A stretch of 35,041 nt of DNA from Syntrophaceae bacterium UBA1163 (GTDB lineage Bacteria; Desulfobacterota; BSN033; UBA1163), in NCBI GenBank assembly GCA_002311635.1, contig DBZJ01000226.1:20465-55505 (forward strand), given 5' to 3'. The notes under the pieces are model-generated. The model was given only the letters and a program-made list of their open reading frames with translations, ran no database searches and was not told the origin of the DNA. The position numbers were made by a program, and so were the translations under genes. Position 1 is the stretch's first letter, and each line of letters starts with the position of its first letter. This document shows positions 25,770 to 34,079 of this stretch, one piece after another.

Positions 25770-26360
25770 TCAGGCAGCCAATTTTCTTGTCTCTATTTCT
25801 TCCCCAAGCTTCGTTCTTCTTGTCCAAGCGACCAGGCTTTCGAGTAATTCCCTTATCTTTTTTCTCGTTTTTTCGTCCGTCACCCGGCCATTGCTATCTA
25901 CCTTGTCCTGCGCAAAGGAAACCATCACTTCAGGCTGATTCAGCGGAAGCATGTTCAAAAAGACGAAGCTTCGTCTCAAATCATACTGTGCTCTTGCTGT
26001 TCCCAATGTGCCAATGGATGCTCCCATGACAGCAACAGGCTTGCCATCGAAGGCATTATCCCCATAAGGCCTGGATGCCCAGTCAATCGCATTTTTCAAC
26101 ACGCCCGGGATTGAATAATTGTATTCCGGGGTAGCAATCAAGATCGCGTCGGCCGCCCTGATTCTTGCTTTGAACTCTTTAACCTTATCCGAAGGTTGAA
26201 GTTCTAAGTCTTGATTAAAAGGCGGAATCCCTTCGAGGTCAAAGACTTCAAGGGATGCGTCATCGGGGATCGTCTCAACCGCTGCGGCCAAGATGGCCTT
26301 GTTGTAAGATTGCCTTCGTAAACTGCCTGCGAATCCAAGGATATGTACTTTTTGATTCAT
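25770..26360 (-). CDS. NAD(P)H-dependent FMN reductase (ChrR/azoreductase type)
   Basis: The 196-residue flavodoxin-fold enzyme reduces quinones, chromate or azo compounds in relatives such as ChrR. The FMN phosphate loop GFAGSLRRQSYNKAIL and the signature ATPEYNYSIPGVLKNAIDWAS are intact, as is KPVAVMGASIGTLGTARAQYDLR. Length matches the family. AGGGAGGGG precedes the ATG on the minus strand. It is transcribed away from the cytochrome b/c operon; the shared 405-base divergent region holds one copy of the four-copy motif. Unlike the flavoprotein at 9950, it has no Cys cluster. Confidence 0.93.
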   Translation of the reverse strand: MNQKVHILGFAGSLRRQSYNKAILAAAVETIPDDASLEVFDLEGIPPFNQDLELQPSDKVKEFKARIRAADAILIATPEYNYSIPGVLKNAIDWASRPYGDNAFDGKPVAVMGASIGTLGTARAQYDLRRSFVFLNMLPLNQPEVMVSFAQDKVDSNGRVTDEKTRKKIRELLESLVAWTRRTKLGEEIETRKLAA

Positions 26361-26494
26361 TGATTTTCCCCTCCCTTTTCACTGGAAAAACTTTTGATAA
26401 AAACATAATCATCCGTCGCCCAAATCGCCATGTCGTTCGTTCTTGCAGAATATTCTCGGTATGATACCGCAAAATAAACTTCCCTTCAGACAAA

Positions 26495-26536
26495 ATACAG
26501 CCTTTCCGCACAAAAAATAGGGATTTTACCTTATTT
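26495..26536 (+). promoter_or_regulatory. Four-copy intergenic motif, copy B (upstream of cytochrome b/c operon)
   Basis: ATACAGC at 26495, AAAATAG with its ATA at 26517, TTTACC at 26525 and TTATTT at 26531, with the same offsets as the other copies. AGGGAT and ATCCCT flank the TTTACC part as a 6-bp hairpin. It lies 230 bases before the cytochrome b start, in the 405-base divergent region 26361-26765. Nothing else convincing was seen there apart from an AT-rich stretch near 26555-26575. Confidence 0.6.
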
Positions 26537-26765
26537 ATCCCTTACCGGATTCTTTAGTATCTATATTAAACATCGTTGACCATTTCCTATGAGCCGTCCC
26601 GAAGAAGGCTGAAAATGATTGGCGCATTCGCTCCTCATGCCAAGGGGGATGTGGCCCATGATACTGTGGTAATACTTCGTGCCCAACGCTTACGCTAACC
26701 AAAACGAGAGTTCTATGTCGTCAACATCCGCGGCATAGCGAAGATCTCTTAAGGGACACCCACCC

Positions 26766-28736
26766 ATGCTTTCGAAGATTTTAAAATGGATTAATGAACG
26801 CTGGCCTCTCACCACTGTCATTCGTTGGAGCCTTGAAGAAGAGATGCCCGGAGGAACCAGTTATGCCTATATCTTTGGGAGCTGTGTTCTCATTGTCTTT
26901 CTCTTTCAGGTGATCACCGGCGTATGGCAGTTGCTCTATTTTGTTCCCACGACGGATCGTGGTTATGAGAGCCTCAATTACTTACGTACAGAGATCCCGT
27001 TCGGGTGGCTCATCCATGGGTTGCACTATTGGGGTGCCAGCGCCATGATCATTCTCGTGGGGCTGCATCTCTCTCAGGTATACATCTGGGGGGCCTATAA
27101 GAATCCTCGCCAGTTGACCTGGCTGATCGGTGTGGGCAACTTGCTTCTTACTTTGGCCCTTGGATTTACCGGGCCGATTTTACCCTGGGATGAGAGAGGC
27201 TATTGGGAGGCAGAGGTAGCCGTCAGCTCGGCAGGAACGGCCCCGTTCTTAGGAACCGTAGCAAGAAATCTCTTGGCCGGCGGCACGGCTCTCGGCCAGA
27301 TGACTGTTTCCCGTTTCTTCTTCCTCCACGTCGCCATCCTGCCGGGGATATTGATGGCATTTGTCATCCTTCATCTGGTTGCCTTCCGTAAGTTTGGCAT
27401 TTCTGGTCCATGGGATGAAGCCAAACGCAAGCTCACTGGCCTCTTCTGGCCCGACCAGGTATTTAAAGATGGCGTAGCGGTTACCCTTATTTTCATGGCT
27501 CTCATTGGCTTGTCCGCCTACCGGCCTCCACTCTATTCCGGTCCATTGGATGTTCTGGAAACCTTCTACGTTCCGAAGCCGGAATGGTACTTCCTCTTCT
27601 TTTATCAAACCCTGAAGGCCTTTCACGGAGTGTTCGAACCCATCGGCACAATCGGGATTCCCCTGCTCATCACGCTCCTTCTGATATTTCTCCCATTTTA
27701 TGATCGCAGCCCGGAGAGAAATCCAGGCCGTCGCGTGACGGCCATGGTTTGCTATGCAATCTTTGTAACCTGGGTGATCACGATGGCCATCCTCGGATAT
27801 TACAGCAAGCCGGAAGCCAGTACATCAGGCGCTCCGGTCGCCACTGAGGCAACTCAAGCCGTCTCCTCATCTGCTGGCGACCCAACGTTGCAAAACCTGG
27901 AAGGTGCGAAACGAGGGGGTCAGCTCGTTGCGAGCCTTGGCTGCACGGCCTGCCATCGAGTCAACGGCCAGGGGGGCGTTATCGGGCCTGAATTCACCAG
28001 CGCCCTACTTAAAGGAAAATCTCGACAGTGGCTGATTACCCAGATTCGGAACCCGAAGGCCCATTTTCCAAACAGCATCATGCCGGCTTTCATCTCAGCC
28101 ACGGACCAGCAGGTCAATGACATCGTAGATTTTCTTTTAGCCACGGCTCAAGGAAAGTCAGTGGCTGCTGGACGGTTAGCCAAAGGACCGTCTGCTCCGC
28201 CAGTGCCGGCGGGGCTTCCCCAAAAAACCACCCCCACGCCCTCCGTGGCACCAGGCCCTCATGGCCCTCCACAGGAAGCTTCCTTCGCCATTGGAAATGT
28301 TGAGCTGGGAGCTACCATCTTCCACCAAAGCTGTGAGTCCTGCCACGGCGCGCAGGGCAAGGGCAAAGTCCCAAATCCGGGCTCAGCGGATGGAACCGTG
28401 CCGCCACTCAATCCAATAGATCCAACCCTCTTTAACAAAAATGCTCAAACCTTCGTTAACGATATCGATCCTTACATTCAGCACGGCTCCATACCTGAAG
28501 GACCAAACCCGGTATTACACATGTTGTCTTTCGGAGATAGCGAATCGTTAACCCAACAGATGATCGCCAATGTCGAGGCCTACGTGTTGCACCTGAACGG
28601 TGTAAACCGAGCGCAGATCACGCGCCCGGGGCTTGAACCCCGCACTTTTTTCTGGCTGGTGGTGGTTGTCTTCGGCTTTGTCTTAGGTGGCTTCTGGGTC
28701 TGGAAGGGCAGAAGACGAGAGAAGATTAATCGATGA
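26766..28736 (+). CDS. b6-type cytochrome b fused to two cytochrome c domains
   Basis: This 656-residue protein is the core of a quinol:cytochrome c oxidoreductase. Residues 1-345 form a full cytochrome b with heme ligands H87/H101 and H188/H203; the 14-residue gap in the second pair is the cytochrome b6 pattern (13 in bc1). PEWY of the Qo site is at 272-275. A linker leads to a cytochrome c domain (CTACH 393-397, likely Met439), a Pro-rich linker, a second (CESCH 523-527), and a C-terminal membrane helix (about 628-646). It thus merges cytochrome b and two c-type electron carriers. The NarJ-like and Rieske genes follow. AAGGGA precedes the ATG. Confidence 0.94.
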   Translation: MLSKILKWINERWPLTTVIRWSLEEEMPGGTSYAYIFGSCVLIVFLFQVITGVWQLLYFVPTTDRGYESLNYLRTEIPFGWLIHGLHYWGASAMIILVGLHLSQVYIWGAYKNPRQLTWLIGVGNLLLTLALGFTGPILPWDERGYWEAEVAVSSAGTAPFLGTVARNLLAGGTALGQMTVSRFFFLHVAILPGILMAFVILHLVAFRKFGISGPWDEAKRKLTGLFWPDQVFKDGVAVTLIFMALIGLSAYRPPLYSGPLDVLETFYVPKPEWYFLFFYQTLKAFHGVFEPIGTIGIPLLITLLLIFLPFYDRSPERNPGRRVTAMVCYAIFVTWVITMAILGYYSKPEASTSGAPVATEATQAVSSSAGDPTLQNLEGAKRGGQLVASLGCTACHRVNGQGGVIGPEFTSALLKGKSRQWLITQIRNPKAHFPNSIMPAFISATDQQVNDIVDFLLATAQGKSVAAGRLAKGPSAPPVPAGLPQKTTPTPSVAPGPHGPPQEASFAIGNVELGATIFHQSCESCHGAQGKGKVPNPGSADGTVPPLNPIDPTLFNKNAQTFVNDIDPYIQHGSIPEGPNPVLHMLSFGDSESLTQQMIANVEAYVLHLNGVNRAQITRPGLEPRTFFWLVVVVFGFVLGGFWVWKGRRREKINR

Positions 28737-28743
28737 TCGATCC

Positions 28744-28768
28744 CCAAACCCTCAAAGCAGAGGTTTGG
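28744..28768 (+). other. Intercistronic hairpin
   Basis: CCAAACCCTC (28744-28753) pairs with GAGGTTTGG (28760-28768), nine pairs with one bulged C and a six-base loop. It lies just after the cytochrome b/c stop and 54 bases before the NarJ-like start. There is no T-run, so it may be a processing or partial-attenuation site rather than a terminator. Confidence 0.4.
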
Positions 28769-28821
28769 ACAGGCTTTGCCCATCCACTCAAGCGTGGCCG
28801 GCAAAAGGGGGAGGATTTCCC

Positions 28822-29394
28822 ATGAGACCTTATCAAATGTTGGCATATGTGATGGATCATCCCCGTTCGGATCTATTTCAAAGGATTGATGAATGCATCT
28901 CCCTTTTGTCTCCTTTTCATGAGGAGGCAGCTAACCTCCTGAAGGAGTTTCGAGCATCCCTTGGAAAAACGCCACTGGACACGATAGAGGAACTTCACAC
29001 GAGGACGTTTGACCTTGAGGCAGCGTGTTATCCCTATGTGGGATATCACCTTTTCGGAGACGGGAATCATCGCGGGATGTTTCTGGCCGGACTGAAAGAG
29101 CATTACCAAGGTTACGATTTCTCCTCGGGAAACGAAATGCCAGACCATCTTGGCGTCATGTTTCGATTCCTTGCGAGAGACGACGACCAAGAGGAGCGGG
29201 AAGAGTTACTCTCCTTGTGCATCCTCCCGGCCCTAAGAAAGATGGTCCAGGGGTTTAGCGACGAGGGGAATCCTTATCGAAAATTGCTCAAGGCCATTCT
29301 GCTCTTACTTAGAGAAGGCGATGAGGCCATGACGAACATGAATCATCGGATCACCCGTAAGGTGGGGACGGAGGAGTTTTGTGATGGCAGATAA
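28822..29394 (+). CDS. NarJ/TorD-family assembly chaperone-like protein
   Basis: The start at 28822 has GGGGGAGGA upstream; the longer in-frame extension overlaps the cytochrome gene and is rejected. The 190-residue all-helical protein contains the nitrate-reductase delta (NarJ) pattern: ELHTRTFDLEAACYPYVGYHLFGDGNHRGMFLAGLKEHY, then MPDHLGVMFRFLA. NarJ chaperones insert molybdenum cofactor or hemes into respiratory enzymes. No molybdoenzyme gene is in the window. Lying between cytochrome b/c and Rieske, it probably helps build this complex, as NarJ is linked to Rieske/cytochrome b genes in haloarchaeal nar clusters. It overlaps the Rieske gene by 11 bases. Confidence 0.85.
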   Translation: MRPYQMLAYVMDHPRSDLFQRIDECISLLSPFHEEAANLLKEFRASLGKTPLDTIEELHTRTFDLEAACYPYVGYHLFGDGNHRGMFLAGLKEHYQGYDFSSGNEMPDHLGVMFRFLARDDDQEEREELLSLCILPALRKMVQGFSDEGNPYRKLLKAILLLLREGDEAMTNMNHRITRKVGTEEFCDGR

Positions 29395-29911
29395 TCTCTT
29401 CTTTGTCGAGCCCACAACCTCGCGGCGGGGGTTTCTGAAGCTCATCACCAACCTGATGATCGGCCTCGTGGCCGCGGTCCTGACGGTTCCCCTTGTCGGC
29501 GGTCTCATCGGGTCTTCTTTCCGTTTAAAAAAATCACGCTGGGCCGACGTAGGGAATATCAGCTCACTTCCCCTTGGGCAGCCGACCAGTATGAAGTTTC
29601 CCTACAAGACGGAAGACGCCTACGTCCGGGAAACGGTCACTCACGATGTCTGGGTCATCAAGCATTCTTCCTCCGAACTGACCGTCTTTTCTCCAATCTG
29701 TCCTCACCTTGGATGCCATTACAATTGGCACCCTGACGAAAATGAATTTATCTGCCCCTGTCATGGCAGTGTCTATGCCCTTACGGGGAAGGTACTCGGA
29801 GGGCCGGCGCCTCGCGCCCTGGATACGCTCCCGTGGAAGCTGGAGAAAGATCGACTCTTTGTTGAATGGGAGACATTTAGAGTTGGAATCCCCCAGAAGA
29901 TCCGAACGTAG
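29384..29911 (+). CDS. Rieske 2Fe-2S protein of the cytochrome b6-type complex
   Basis: The start at 29384 has GGAGGAG seven bases upstream inside the NarJ-like gene. The 175-residue protein has a Tat-like N-terminus (SRRGFLKL) with one hydrophobic helix (about 20-43), which would anchor it in the membrane. The Rieske motifs are complete: C106-P-H108-L-G-C111 and C124-P-C126-H127-G-S, giving two Cys and two His ligands plus a disulfide. It takes electrons from quinol and passes them to the fused cytochromes c. Rieske is last in this operon; it is usually first. Confidence 0.95.
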   Translation: MADNLFFVEPTTSRRGFLKLITNLMIGLVAAVLTVPLVGGLIGSSFRLKKSRWADVGNISSLPLGQPTSMKFPYKTEDAYVRETVTHDVWVIKHSSSELTVFSPICPHLGCHYNWHPDENEFICPCHGSVYALTGKVLGGPAPRALDTLPWKLEKDRLFVEWETFRVGIPQKIRT

Positions 29912-30012
29912 TAACCCATTCGTAGTCTCTATTCTTCTTGTTCAGACTGGCCTGGCAGAGACCCGATTGTAAGAGCGGTTTCGACGAAAAACAAAGGGTG
30001 AGGTCTTAATCC

Positions 30013-30741
30013 TTGATCCCTCTGAAAGATACCATCCCACGCATAGGATTTTCCTTCGTCACGTGGATACTTATCCTTTTGAACGCCGTTGTTTTCCTGT
30101 TCGAAATATCCATTCCCAAGGATCTCTTACAGCAATTGTTCTTTCTATTCGGTCTTGTCCCGGCAAGGTATACGTATCCAAGCTGGGCAGTGGTCCATGA
30201 TCTTTCCCCGGGTAATTATTCGCCGTTCTTAACAAACATGTTCTTGCACGCGGGGTGGCTCCACATCATTGGCAATATGTGGTTTCTCCACCTCTTCGGA
30301 AGTACGGTGGAAGATCGGATGGGCCACGTGAGATTTCTTTTCTTTTATCTTCTTTCAGGACTCGCCGCGAATTTCATTTTTTTTATGGTAGACCCGCATT
30401 CCACGATTCCTGAATTCGGGGCATCCGGTGCCATCGCAGGGGTGATGGGAGCTTACATCGTGATGTTCCCGAAGGCCCAAATTCTAACGCTCATCCCGAT
30501 CCTGTTTATCCCCTTTTTGGTACACCTGCCGGCTTTCCTGTATCTGGGTTTTTGGTTTCTCATTCAGGTTTTCTCCGGAACACTTTCCGTTGCCTCCCAC
30601 GGTGCAGGGGGCGGGGTGGCTTGGTGGGCGCATATTGGCGGGTTTGTCACCGGGATGGTGCTTCTCCCTTTTTTCAGAAATAGAAGACTTTCCTATCGTA
30701 AGCCTTTTCCGGATGAGACCTATCGTTACGTTCATCGTTAA
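30013..30741 (+). CDS. Rhomboid-family intramembrane serine protease
   Basis: The 242-residue polytopic protein begins at TTG, giving the family-typical MIPLKDTIPRIGF; GGTGAGG lies about nine bases upstream. The rhomboid signatures are all visible: SPFLTNMFLHAGWLHIIGNMWFL, the catalytic Ser in GASGAIAGVMGAY, and the catalytic His in WWAHIGGFVTG. Six membrane helices are expected. It cleaves membrane proteins within the bilayer; targets are unknown. The next gene is a Clp-fold protease after 27 bases, so both may serve membrane protein quality control. Confidence 0.94.
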   Translation: MIPLKDTIPRIGFSFVTWILILLNAVVFLFEISIPKDLLQQLFFLFGLVPARYTYPSWAVVHDLSPGNYSPFLTNMFLHAGWLHIIGNMWFLHLFGSTVEDRMGHVRFLFFYLLSGLAANFIFFMVDPHSTIPEFGASGAIAGVMGAYIVMFPKAQILTLIPILFIPFLVHLPAFLYLGFWFLIQVFSGTLSVASHGAGGGVAWWAHIGGFVTGMVLLPFFRNRRLSYRKPFPDETYRYVHR

Positions 30742-30768
30742 GCGGGGGGATTTTAAAAGGAGGACAAA

Positions 30769-31605
30769 ATGAAATTTGACATCTCTACGATCTTCTGGCT
30801 GTTCCTCATCATTGCGGCACTTCAGCCTCTCGTAAAGAAGAGATTCCTTGTGGCGATGAGACAGAAGCTGATCGCCTCTTTTGAGAAGACGAGAGGTTCA
30901 AGGGTGATTGTTCTCATACATAGACAGGAGACCATGAGCCTCTTGGGTTTTCCCATATTACGATACATCGATATCGATGACTCCGAGGAAGTCATCCGGG
31001 CGATCCACATGACAGACCCGGATATGCCTCTCGATCTCGTGCTCCACACTCCCGGCGGGCTGGTCCTTGCCGCTTACCAAATTGCTCATGCCATAAGAAT
31101 GCATCAGGGGAAAATTACGGTCTTCGTCCCCCACTATGCTATGTCCGGGGGAACATTGATCGCCCTGGCAGCGGATGAGATTGTCATGGAGGAGCATGCT
31201 GTCCTGGGTCCGGTCGATCCCCAGCTCGGCGAGTATCCTGCGGCATCCCTGGTCAAGCTGGCTGAGAGCAAACCAATATCAGACATCGATGACAAATCAT
31301 GGCTCCTTGCAGATGTTGGAAGAAAGGCGATCGAACAGATCAGGGCACAGGTGGGGAGTCTTCTGGGAGGAAAATATTCAGCAGAAAAGGCAAAAGAGCT
31401 GGCTGGAATTCTTACCGAAGGCAGATGGACCCACGATTGCCCAATCACTTATGAGGAGGCCGTCAATCTCGGCCTCCATGTCACAAAGGGCATTCCTCCT
31501 GAGCTCTATCAACTGATGAGCCTTTATCCTCAACCCATCAAGCACCAACCATCGGTCGAATATCTCCCCATCCCAAGATTTAGGGAGCCCGCTCATAAAC
31601 CATAG
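30769..31605 (+). CDS. SDH-type Clp-fold serine protease (SppA-related)
   Basis: This 278-residue protein has an N-terminal membrane anchor (FWLFLIIAALQPLV) and a ClpP/crotonase-fold domain: IDIDDSEEVIRAI, LDLVLHTPGGLVLAAYQIAHAI, then HYAMSGGTLIALAADEIVMEEHAVLGPVDPQLG. The Ser in MSGGT should be the nucleophile, as in signal-peptide peptidase relatives and the serine dehydrogenase proteinase family. AAGGAGG precedes the ATG. It sits 27 bases after rhomboid and 11 bases before the TauE/SafE gene, so a membrane-protease operon is likely. Confidence 0.9.
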   Translation: MKFDISTIFWLFLIIAALQPLVKKRFLVAMRQKLIASFEKTRGSRVIVLIHRQETMSLLGFPILRYIDIDDSEEVIRAIHMTDPDMPLDLVLHTPGGLVLAAYQIAHAIRMHQGKITVFVPHYAMSGGTLIALAADEIVMEEHAVLGPVDPQLGEYPAASLVKLAESKPISDIDDKSWLLADVGRKAIEQIRAQVGSLLGGKYSAEKAKELAGILTEGRWTHDCPITYEEAVNLGLHVTKGIPPELYQLMSLYPQPIKHQPSVEYLPIPRFREPAHKP

Positions 31606-31616
31606 GAAGGAATGAA

Positions 31617-32442
31617 ATGTCATCTCACGTCCTTTTTTTGGTCTCCATCGTTGCCGGGTTTGTCGGTGCCATGAGCGGAATGGGCGGGGGCGTCATTCTC
31701 ATTCCAGTGCTCACCTTTCTTGGAATGGACATCAAACACGCCATCGCGGTGAGCATCGTCTCCGTCATCGCCACATCGAGCGGCTCCGCCTCAGCCTATG
31801 TGAGGGACTGCATTACAAACCTCAAGGTCGGCATGTTTCTCGAAATGTTTACGATCGTGGGGGCGCTGGCAGGGGCTGCCATTACACTCATTTCTGGAAG
31901 GAAGATTCTCTTCATCCTTTTTGGCATTGTCCTGTTATCTTCATGGATGGCCCTGTTCCGGCAGAGAAATGAGGGCTGGCGACCGGTTGGCCACCAAGAC
32001 ATCTTCTCCCGCTGGCTCGAATTGCAAGGGAGCTACTATGGTTCAGCAAACGATAGCGTACCACGGTGCCCGAGCCTATCTCGGCGGGCCCTTAATGTTT
32101 GGCGCAGGTCTGATTGCCGGGCTCTTGGGCATCGGTGCAGGGGCCCTTAAGGTCTTGATCCACGACCTTGTGATGGGCCTTCCTCCGAAGGTGTCCACCA
32201 CTACCAGTAACTTAATCATCGGTGTGACAGCCCTGGCCGGCACCAGTGTCTACCTCGCAGCGGGAATGATCGATCCCGGACTGGCCGCCCCGGTCATTCT
32301 CGGTGTTGTCTTTGGCGCTTTCATGGGTACCCGCCTGCTCGTCCGTTTGACCAATCAGGCGGTGCGCCATATCTTTCTGGGTGTGTTATTGGTTTTGGGA
32401 GTCGAGATGATCATCCGGGGCATCTGGAGAATCGGAGGGTGA
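31617..32442 (+). CDS. TauE/SafE-family sulfite/organosulfonate exporter-like protein, interrupted by a frameshift
   Basis: The first frame (31617 to about 32039) gives GFVGAMSGMGGGVILIPVLT, NLKVGMFLEMFTIVGALAGA and the family-typical SRWLELQGSYY. One extra base at 32040/32041 then shifts the frame. The shifted frame continues VQQTIAYHGARAYLGG, LMFGAGLIAGLLGIGAGALK and KVSTTTSNLIIGVTALAG to a stop at 32442. Together the halves form a normal two-repeat transporter of about 274 residues. An ATG at 32038 with GGGAG upstream could also start the second half on its own. DUF1634, the usual partner, follows with a four-base overlap. The cause may be mutation or a base error. Confidence 0.85.
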
Positions 32443-32849
32443 GAGAGAAGGGATCGACCGATCATCCTGGGAAGGGAAAGAGGAATGACCCGTTGGACAT
32501 GGAAAGCCTAGTCGGGTACATCCTTTTGACCGGTGTTCTGTTGAGCGTGGCTCTCCTTTCGGTCAGCTTTGTCTGGCGTTGGGCGAGAGTGGGCAGTCTT
32601 CGATTCGAACATTCGATCGTTGGAATGAACTTCTTCGAGTTCATCTCTTTCACCCTCCGGCAGATGGCTTCTCGGGCTTTCCGCCCCCGTCTCTTCCTTA
32701 ACATGGGAGTCGGCGTTTTGATGTTAACCCCTTTTGTGCGCGTGCTGGCTTCTGTCGTCTATTTCGCCTTCGTGGAGCACAACTGGAAGTACACCCTCTT
32801 CACCGCCTTTGTCCTCAGCGTGCTCACCTATAGTCTCTTCCTCCGCTAA
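32439..32849 (+). CDS. DUF1634 membrane protein
   Basis: The 136-residue protein starts at GTG, overlapping the TauE stop by four bases. It has three membrane helices: VGYILLTGVLLSVALLSVSF, FLNMGVGVLMLTPFVRVLAS and WKYTLFTAFVLSVLTYSLFL. DUF1634 proteins are habitually encoded next to TauE/SafE permeases and may be accessory subunits. An ATG at 32499 (MESLVGYIL) is a possible shorter start, but the GTG overlap suits coupling. Confidence 0.85.
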   Translation: MREKGSTDHPGKGKRNDPLDMESLVGYILLTGVLLSVALLSVSFVWRWARVGSLRFEHSIVGMNFFEFISFTLRQMASRAFRPRLFLNMGVGVLMLTPFVRVLASVVYFAFVEHNWKYTLFTAFVLSVLTYSLFLR

Positions 32850-32889
32850 ACTACTTGCTCAGAAAACAACAGCGTAAAATCCCTCCCAG

Positions 32890-32910
32890 CCTCCCTTTGC
32901 TAAAGGGAGG
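32890..32910. terminator. Perfect 9-bp hairpin, possible terminator or repeat
   Basis: CCTCCCTTT and AAAGGGAGG are separated by GCT, 40 bases after the DUF1634 stop. Stability is high but no T-run follows, so intrinsic termination is only possible. It opens the 520-base gene-free stretch 32850-33369. Confidence 0.45.
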
Positions 32911-32931
32911 AGATTAGAAAAGGGAAGGTGT

Positions 32932-33131
32932 GGAAAAATTGCCCCAGCGGAAAGGGCGGGCAAGGATGTCGAAAAAGTTTTGCAGCGGCTCCTCATCGCG
33001 TGGACTACTGACGACGAAAAACTTGGCTGCTGTTGAGTATTGACAAGCCTTCGTTACCTTTGCCCTCTCAAGGAACCGCATTTGCAAAACTTTGGAGATA
33101 TTCTTGCCCGCCCGCTTCCCGAATTTTTTCT
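32932..33131. repeat. Long imperfect inverted repeat
   Basis: A left arm 32932-32992 and right arm 33072-33131 are imperfect reverse complements across about 60 bases. They include GGGCGGGCAAG (32954-32964) against CTTGCCCGCCC, and AAAGTTTTGCA against TGCAAAACTTT. The outer ends share a GAAAAATT-like block. The 79-base middle holds no clear gene. It resembles a decayed miniature transposable element or a long hairpin RNA. The ORFs over this stretch look spurious. Confidence 0.6.
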
Positions 33132-33266
33132 GAGCCCCATGTGGGATTTACGGTTTTCATGGTTTGTGCCGGCCGGTCGGAGTGCCTGCCTTCTGACGAT
33201 GAGGCTCTCCGAGGTTACTCAAGGCGAAGGTTCCTGCAAGTAAGTGTCTCGAAACGAAGGCGACAA

Positions 33267-33308
33267 ATACTGTCCTCCTTCCGACAAAATACAACCTTCA
33301 CCTTATTC
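33267..33308 (+). promoter_or_regulatory. Four-copy intergenic motif, copy D (upstream of Slp lipoprotein)
   Basis: ATACTGT at 33267, AAAATAC with its ATA at 33289, TTCACC at 33297 and TTATTC at 33303. Sequence is the most divergent of the four copies but the 22-, 8- and 6-base offsets are exact. It lies 61 bases before the lipoprotein start. Confidence 0.5.
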
Positions 33309-33369
33309 CCTTCTGAGACCCTTTTTGTTTAAATGGAATTTGAATAACCGGTTGAAAGGGGGAGGAAAG

Positions 33370-33888
33370 ATGGAAAAATCTTTTTTCCAAGTAAGGCCAT
33401 CTCTTCTTATCTTTGGCGTTCTCCTTATCATCCTTCTTCAGGGATGTTTGCCTATTTCGAAACAACTGAGAGCCCAGGCGGACCGAACGCTTACTTTCCG
33501 TCAAGTTTTTCAAAATCCAGAAGCATACAAAGGCAAAATCGTCATCTGGGGTGGAGACGTCGTTGAAACCATCAATCAGAAAGACGGAACGACCCTCATC
33601 GTCGTTTTACAGAGGCCTCTTGACTGGACGGAAGAGCCTGAGTTCAACCGCTCCGAAGGAAGATTCATCATCTTTGTCCAGGGGTATGTAGACCCGTATG
33701 TCTTCAGAAGAGGAAGAAGAATTACCGTCGCAGGGGAAATCGAGGGAAGGAAAGTCATGCGCCTTGGCGAATTGGAATATCCTTATCCTCTCCTTCTGAG
33801 CAAGCAGATTTACCTCTGGGGAGCGTATTACTACTATCCCTATCCTTATTATTGGTATTATCCTTACGGGTATCCCTACTGGTGGTAG
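33370..33888 (+). CDS. Slp/YeaY-family outer-membrane lipoprotein with aromatic tail
   Basis: The start at 33370 has GGGGGAGGAAAG upstream; the longer in-frame ORF is rejected. The 172-residue protein has a lipoprotein signal with lipobox LLQGC. The Slp pattern follows: LTFRQVFQNPEAYKGKIVIWGGDVVET, then FIIFVQGYVDPYVFRRGRRITVAGEIEG. E. coli Slp is a starvation- and acid-stress-induced outer-membrane lipoprotein. The last 21 residues are extreme: 12 Tyr, 4 Pro and 3 Trp. It is preceded by one copy of the four-copy motif. Confidence 0.88.
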   Translation: MEKSFFQVRPSLLIFGVLLIILLQGCLPISKQLRAQADRTLTFRQVFQNPEAYKGKIVIWGGDVVETINQKDGTTLIVVLQRPLDWTEEPEFNRSEGRFIIFVQGYVDPYVFRRGRRITVAGEIEGRKVMRLGELEYPYPLLLSKQIYLWGAYYYYPYPYYWYYPYGYPYWW

Positions 33889-34063
33889 CGATCCTTTCTT
33901 CTACCGGAGAGATCCTCTTCCGTCCGTCGGCGGGATGATCACGATCGAAAGTGGTCTCTTCTAGATAGAACAGGAGGAGGAAGTGTGTGGGGCAATCGTC
34001 TTAATGAATGGAGCGTTTTCTTCCCATGGCATACGACGATTCCTCCTCCTCAATAGTTACGTG

Positions 34064-34079
34064 TGTGATTCGGATCACA
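34064..34079. promoter_or_regulatory. CRP/FNR-family operator
   Basis: TGTGATTCGGATCACA is a perfect TGTGA-N6-TCACA site, as bound by CRP and close to FNR-type sites. It lies 150 bases before the encapsulin-type ferritin gene in the 340-base gap 33889-34228. The rest of that gap shows only an AGGAGGAGGAA inverted repeat (about 33973-34055). Confidence 0.55.

Noticed and set aside
33033..33332. 99-residue ORF on the plus strand
   Set aside because: It runs through the long inverted repeat and into the four-copy motif, has low-complexity composition and no ribosome-binding site.
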